A DNA stretch of 37,810 nucleotides from positions 42,913 to 80,722 of the forward strand of contig JADBLN010000063.1 in the NCBI GenBank assembly GCA_014894455.1. The letters run 5' to 3'. Numbering within the stretch: the stretch's first letter is position 1; the number at the start of each line of letters is the position of its first letter. Positions 34,792-37,810 of this stretch are shown one piece after another. The notes below the pieces were generated by a model. It worked only from the letters and a program-made list of their open reading frames with translations, had not been told where the DNA came from and did not search any database. Both the position numbers and the translations under genes were made by a program. Origin of the DNA: Acidobacteriota bacterium. GTDB lineage: Bacteria; Acidobacteriota; Aminicenantia; Aminicenantales; Saccharicenantaceae.

Positions 34792-34881
34792 TAGGTGAAT
34801 TATAGCGCATCGAACATACTTTAACAACAGCGCGTGCGCACCAACTCACGCAATAGGTGAACTATTACGCTTTCGATGTAC
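34792..34881 (-). promoter_or_regulatory. abiE promoter and candidate antitoxin operator
   Basis: On the minus strand -35 TTGTTA (34822-34827), a 17-bp spacer and a perfect -10 TATAAT (34799-34804) drive the abiEi-abiEii operon. A 28-bp direct repeat overlaps it, with copies at 34792-34819 and 34854-34881 matching at 19 of 28 positions and sharing TAGGTGAA and the ending TAC. The first copy covers the -10 element and the spacer. AbiEi winged-helix proteins autorepress through repeats in their promoter, so these are the natural candidate binding sites. Confidence 0.7.
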
Positions 34882-34916
34882 TTTTGCGCTTGTCAATTTG
34901 CTGATTCCAGGTGACG

Positions 34917-35140
34917 GGGTCCTCATTCAAAACCAAGCTTGAAGGAAAGTCCTTCGGAAACCGCATTAGGGAGTTTAACCGAACACCAGCAGATCGGCCA
35001 GCTCAAGATGGAAGTCGAGTGCCTAAAAAAAAAGTCACAGACGCTCCTGTCGCGATGAAGCGGGCCGAAGTGGAAAAAGAGACCACGACGATGTCCGTTG
35101 TCCGGCAATGCGGGTTGCTCGAGCAACTTATGACCTCTCA
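34917..35140 (+). pseudogene. IS3-family transposase remnant with frameshift A-tract
   Basis: One frame encodes the OrfA C terminus with the hallmark QIGQLKMEVECLKKK, ending at a TGA near 35060. The next frame starts OrfB (MKRAEVEKETTTMSVVRQCG, like the MSVxRQCxLLG start of the orfB product). Nine adenines at 35025-35033 form the slippery site where IS3 elements shift frame to make the fusion transposase. Everything before about 34917 and after about 35140 is gone, so it cannot be active. It shows an IS3 element once sat in the island. Confidence 0.75.
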
Positions 35141-35155
35141 ACCCCTGTCCGCTTG

Positions 35156-35215
35156 GGTAAGATTTTTAAATGGCAAGACGATACCCGCTATGGTAAGGTT
35201 CTTAAATGGCTTGAC
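35156..35215 (+). repeat. 24-bp direct repeat, two copies
   Basis: GGTAAGATTTTTAAATGGC at 35156, extended to 24 bp, recurs as GGTAAGGTTCTTAAATGGC at 35192 with four differences overall. It lies between the IS3 remnant and the DUF805 gene. No function is suggested. Confidence 0.6.
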
Positions 35216-35277
35216 AGGGCTTATCCTCTCTTGAGTAAGGCCAGGGGGGGGACGGCGGGGCCGCGCCTTCCCGAATC

Positions 35278-35658
35278 TCAAGGGGTGGTTCTCTTAGCCA
35301 CCACCAAAGGATTGGGGCCATACTTGTTCGGACCAGGCTGGCCATCTCTTGTAAGCCATATTATGAGCACAATGGAACCGATTAAGGGGACAAAAAATAG
35401 GAAGTACCACCAGCCACTATGGCCTATGTCATGGAGGCGGCGCACAGTAACGGCGATACCAGGCACATATACAGCTAATACATAGAATCCAATAAGGATT
35501 GTAAGGATTTGGTCATCGTCGCCCGTAATAATGATTCCAAATATGATGACCCCAACAGAAACCAGCATATGGGCGATCCAGAACCCCCAATATTCCCAGA
35601 GGCGAGCTCTACCGCAAAATACTCCATATTTTTTAAGAGCTTCAAAATATGGAATCAT
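35278..35658 (-). CDS. DUF805 membrane protein
   Basis: The 126-residue product has three or four membrane helices and the DUF805 signature: an N-terminal FCGRARLWEYWGFWIAHML, a central VRRLHDIGHSGWWYF and a C-terminal GPNKYGPNP. The function of the family is unknown; members occur in many accessory loci. It is read in the same direction as the downstream abiE operon but lies 400 bp away, with an IS3 scar between. The gene looks intact. Confidence 0.85.
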   Translation of the reverse strand: MIPYFEALKKYGVFCGRARLWEYWGFWIAHMLVSVGVIIFGIIITGDDDQILTILIGFYVLAVYVPGIAVTVRRLHDIGHSGWWYFLFFVPLIGSIVLIIWLTRDGQPGPNKYGPNPLVVAKRTTP

Positions 35659-35716
35659 TAGAACTCCTTCTTCAAAACTTTCGACTCCAGCCAGCGGTCG
35701 ACGTCGTTACGGAAGA

Positions 35717-36049
35717 TCAACTTCCGGTTGAGCTTGATCCGCCGTCCTCTTCCTCTTCAACACTCCGAATCTCTTCCTCGTTATCGAACTTTTTATGCCA
35801 TAGCTTGTCTATTCTTATCCCTATAAATAGCCACACAATAAGGCTGGGAAAATATACATACATAAAGCTATTATCAAAGACAAAGTTTGGCTTATGGGCT
35901 ACAAAAACGAAGATAACGGAAGCAACGAAAGCCGAAAAAGCGGCCATGACTTCTGTCATCTTTTTTTTGAAAATGACTTTGTATATAAGCCATTTGAAGA
36001 ACTTGGTGATCAGATATGTTCCGATTAAAGCGCCAATATAAAAGCTCAT
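35717..36049 (-). CDS. Small membrane protein, unknown
   Basis: The 110-residue product has three hydrophobic helices (about 4-22, 30-50 and 66-82) and an acidic, Ser/Gly-rich tail (DNEEEIRSVEEEEDGGSSSTGS). I recognise no family. The ATG at 36049 has only a weak GGGC-like site. It lies 58 bp before the DUF805 gene on the same strand, so the two may be co-transcribed. Its A+T-rich codons fit the island. The 36050-36291 spacer upstream shows nothing. Confidence 0.6.
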   Translation of the reverse strand: MSFYIGALIGTYLITKFFKWLIYKVIFKKKMTEVMAAFSAFVASVIFVFVAHKPNFVFDNSFMYVYFPSLIVWLFIGIRIDKLWHKKFDNEEEIRSVEEEEDGGSSSTGS

Positions 36050-36291
36050 TATATTTGCCCTTCATATGGTTTAGTCGGGCAACTGTCAGGCTTTCCGCTT
36101 ACTTATTTCCATTGGCCCTCCGCTCTGCGAGTACTTCCAGCTTTCTTTCGCATGATAATTCGAAGCACCTGGGAAGTAAAGAGGCCCTGATGAGGCCGGG
36201 CTGGCCGGCGCTCCCCAGTTCACGATAGACGCTGGTTAGGCGGTGTATTGAACTCGCTGAGATTGACGCTCGGCTTATGGCGTTGCCGCGG

Positions 36292-37074
36292 CTACTTTTG
36301 GACGATCTTCCTGAAGGCGTATTCCTTCCCTGACGACTGGACCCTCAAGATTAAGGGGGATACATAAGTCTTCGGCTTCAGCCAGTAGATGCCTCCCTTG
36401 GCACCTGTCTTGGCCGGGATCTCCGAGTTCTCGACGAGTCCCGTCTGAAATACGGCGGCGGCCATGTTTTGAAGCTTCTTGTTCTGGCTGGCGATGATCC
36501 CCGCGCCAAGGGCGTATCCGAGTTCCTGACCAGCCTTATTCATTTGGTCTTCTTCTATCGTCCCCGTCGTCTGAGTATTGGCGTAGAGGTGGCCGGAATT
36601 GGTGAGGTATCCCGACGTGGTGGAATTGGCCGAATAGATGTACTTGGGCTGATAGACGAAGGGCGGAATTCCCGACACCTTCGAGAGGAACAGGTTGGCC
36701 GCCTCATCCGGCGCGGCTTTGTGGAACGCGGTCCTATTCCCGTCGAGAAGGAGAAAGTCAGACGGGTCGATGACGTAGTTGTCGTCGTTGCTGTTGTAGA
36801 TGTTGAACTGAGCCCAGAAGAGTTCTTTGAGCTCGTACATGGTGACGGCGATGGCCAGGTTCTGATCCTCGATGACGATCATATTCGACATATTCGGGAC
36901 CGGCCGCCAAGCAGGAGCCCGCTCCCCCGGCTTCTGTGCCGCGTAGAGATCTGCGACGGTATAGGCCCCTTCCTGCTTGACCGGGGCCATTATCTTCATC
37001 ACGACGACCTTCGGCGTACACGCCGACAGGAACAAAACGATGAGTATGAAGAGAAGTACAACTTGTTTTTTCAT
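36292..37074 (-). CDS. Lipoprotein of unknown function
   Basis: The 260-residue protein starts with a lipoprotein signal peptide ending in the lipobox FLSAC (Cys19), so it is exported and lipid-anchored. The body shows ELKELFWAQFNIYNSNDDNYVIDPSDFLLLDGN, suggesting a beta-rich extracellular domain, and a Gly/Ala helical stretch (GYALGAGIIASQNKKLQNMAAAV). No catalytic motif is visible. The GC content is somewhat higher than that of its island neighbours. Confidence 0.7.
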   Translation of the reverse strand: MKKQVVLLFILIVLFLSACTPKVVVMKIMAPVKQEGAYTVADLYAAQKPGERAPAWRPVPNMSNMIVIEDQNLAIAVTMYELKELFWAQFNIYNSNDDNYVIDPSDFLLLDGNRTAFHKAAPDEAANLFLSKVSGIPPFVYQPKYIYSANSTTSGYLTNSGHLYANTQTTGTIEEDQMNKAGQELGYALGAGIIASQNKKLQNMAAAVFQTGLVENSEIPAKTGAKGGIYWLKPKTYVSPLILRVQSSGKEYAFRKIVQK

Positions 37075-37439
37075 ATCTTACCGTCCTTATTGTGATTCCC
37101 TGATTTCCCTATGAACCAATTGAACCGACAGCATCATCCTAAAAGGGAGTTTAGGTCTAGGCAATCATCTTCATCGGCTAAACCGGGGGTGATATGTCGC
37201 CATCTGATCTCACCCCTAGGGAGGAGAGAAACCCGGCTAGAAAGGGCTCTGCTACTATACCGTTCAATGAGTGGGAGGCCGGGTTATCGGCACTCCCCGA
37301 AACTGAAACAGAGGCCTTGGGTCGAGCGTCGGAGAGCCTGTTACATGGCTGTGACACGCCTGTAACAGAAAAGTCAGGTATCCAGGTAACTGACTCATCC
37401 ACCGTCAATTAGGAGCTCGTGGCGTGGCTATCAATCCTG
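37075..37439. other. Gene-free right part of the island
   Basis: No supported gene is visible. A 72-codon frame at 37194-37412 has a possible ATG but no clear family; it could be a degraded gene end. The segment contains the right copy of the end repeat at 37338, and a mirrored CTGTTAC/GTAACAG pair at 37338 and 37362. Confidence 0.5.
37338..37368 (+). repeat. Right copy of the internal end repeat
   Basis: CTGTTACATGGCTGTGACA matches the left copy at 31229 with three differences. The block also carries an inverted pair CTGTTAC (37338-37344) and GTAACAG (37362-37368). It lies 82 bp inside the right attachment repeat. Confidence 0.65.
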
Positions 37440-37541
37440 CTCTGGATCATGCAATCAAGGTTCGAATCCTTGCTTCCCAGCCACCTCATTCCCCATATTT
37501 TCCCCTGATGATTCAGAGACATACGTTTTTTGCCTTTTAAG
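37440..37541 (+). repeat. Right attachment repeat (attR) with tRNA-Gln 3' half
   Basis: The first 44 bases equal the tRNA-Gln 3' half (31091-31134). The next 58 match the left copy with six differences. Homology ends exactly where the IS21-type terminus begins, so the true repeat may once have been longer. Confidence 0.9.
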
Positions 37542-37730
37542 TGTATATTCCGGCTGAAAGCGGCCAGTGATTCCGGTTCAATCCGGCCACCTGTTCCGGT
37601 TCAAAGCGGCCACTTTTTGGACGGGACCGGAATGTGAAGCGATGCTGGATAACTATTCCAAAATGGGCCAGGATATCTCCTTTAAAAGGAGGCACAAATG
37701 GCCCGAAAGAGGTTATCCATGCGAAAAATC
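37542..37730 (+). mobile_element. Left end of an IS21-family insertion sequence
   Basis: A TGTATATTCCGG terminus starts at 37542. Three related 23-bp repeats begin at 37548, 37571 and 37594 (TTCCGG(C/T)T(G/C)AAAGCGGCCA type), which is the multiple-terminal-repeat arrangement of IS21 ends. A TAAAAGGAGG ribosome site and an istA-like start follow. The match to IS21 stops after codon 12, where a palindrome begins, so only the end is present in the window. Confidence 0.75.
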
Positions 37731-37775
37731 AAAGATTATGCTGAGCTCAGCATAATCTTTGTTATGTCCAGTTAA
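37698..37775 (+). pseudogene. istA: Truncated istA start
   Basis: The open frame begins MARKRLSMRKIKD, matching the usual start of IstA transposases (MxxKxxSMRKIKE). After residue 12 or 13 it diverges into unrelated sequence and stops at 37775, giving only 25 residues. The ribosome site AAAAGGAGG lies just upstream. Confidence 0.7.
37731..37760. repeat. 30-bp perfect palindrome at the IS21 break
   Basis: AAAGATTATGCTGAG is followed directly by its reverse complement CTCAGCATAATCTTT with no loop. It marks the point where istA similarity ends. Close behind lies a second dyad, AGCAATCC-TG-GGATTGCT, at 37787-37804. Confidence 0.85.
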
Positions 37776-37810
37776 TAGTTATGCGGAGCAATCCTGGGAT
37801 TGCTGGCGAT

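Larger units (their letters stand above)
31091..37541. mobile_element. Integrated island at the 3' end of tRNA-Gln
   Basis: A 102-bp direct repeat (31091-31192 and 37440-37541, six mismatches) begins inside the tRNA and runs about 58 bp past it. The intact tRNA lies at the left end and the 3' fragment at the right, which is the standard result of site-specific integration into a tRNA gene. The 6.35-kb interior is visibly richer in A+T than the flanking core genes, and its genes have no relation to the neighbours: the AbiE pair, an unknown 385-aa gene, an IS3 remnant, DUF805, small membrane proteins and a lipoprotein. No integrase or recombinase gene is visible, so the element is a remnant or is mobilised in trans. 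Confidence 0.85.

Noticed and set aside
34911-35234. A 107-codon open frame as a real gene
   Set aside because: It reads across the IS3 remnant in the wrong frame; the recognisable transposase pieces lie in other frames.
37194-37412. A 72-codon open frame as an integrase end
   Set aside because: No integrase motifs (catalytic Arg, His or Tyr boxes) are visible and the frame overlaps the repeat segment.

Overview
The window looks like a contig from a GC-rich, diderm, probably uncultured bacterium. Envelope and housekeeping genes such as smc, lon, degQ-like htrA, dapF, thiL, nrdR, tmk and a class A penicillin-binding protein sit among lineage-specific genes (a FecR/Trp-rich protein, an HDAC-family deacetylase, a TPR/ankyrin protein). 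The style of gene content, the SSS symporter and the many intergenic GGGGACA(C/T)GTACC palindromes remind me of Acidobacteriota-like or Aminicenantes-like genomes. That placement is inference from gene content; no rRNA or marker phylogeny was available.

Layout. (1) 245-3794, minus strand: an erythromycin-esterase-family lipoprotein and a cobalamin-binding-type radical SAM protein. (2) 4009-9733: a block between a decayed 3' copy of tRNA-Thr and the intact tRNA-Thr(CGT). It holds a SPOR-NlpC/P60 lipoprotein, a gamma-glutamylcyclotransferase-like protein, an AAA_14/DUF4143 ATPase with a clear promoter, and an ankyrin-TPR protein. It could be an old tRNA-linked insertion. (3) 9854-19460: a TonB-type protein, SMC, an SSS-family symporter, a histone-deacetylase-family enzyme, and a FecR/Trp-rich exported protein preceded by a good sigma-54 promoter. 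(4) 19534-23005, minus: PBP1A and thymidylate kinase, separated by a dense cluster of palindromic repeats. (5) 23170-25526, plus: an HtrA protease overlapping dapF. (6) 25551-30944, minus: a probable five-gene operon read as flippase-like membrane protein, nrdR, hsp20, lon, thiL. (7) 31061-37541: tRNA-Gln(CTG) followed by a visibly more AT-rich 6.3 kb island bounded by a 102-bp direct repeat that contains the 3' half of the tRNA. (8) 37542-end: the left end of an IS21-family element, interrupted almost at once by a 30-bp perfect palindrome.

The most interesting part is the tRNA-Gln island. It carries no recognisable integrase. It holds an AbiEi/AbiEii type IV toxin-antitoxin pair in which the AbiEii nucleotidyltransferase appears fused to a WYL-like domain and a C-terminal zinc finger. 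The pair is driven from a near-consensus promoter overlapped by 28-bp direct repeats. An uncharacterised 385-aa HTH-like/coiled-coil protein faces the toxin gene tail to tail with a 12-bp gap. An IS3 remnant, small membrane proteins and a lipoprotein fill the rest.

Other points worth attention are a dapF whose second catalytic cysteine is serine, the amplified palindromic repeat family in gene-free spacers, and a CAGAGACTTA motif next to both tRNA 3'-end duplications.
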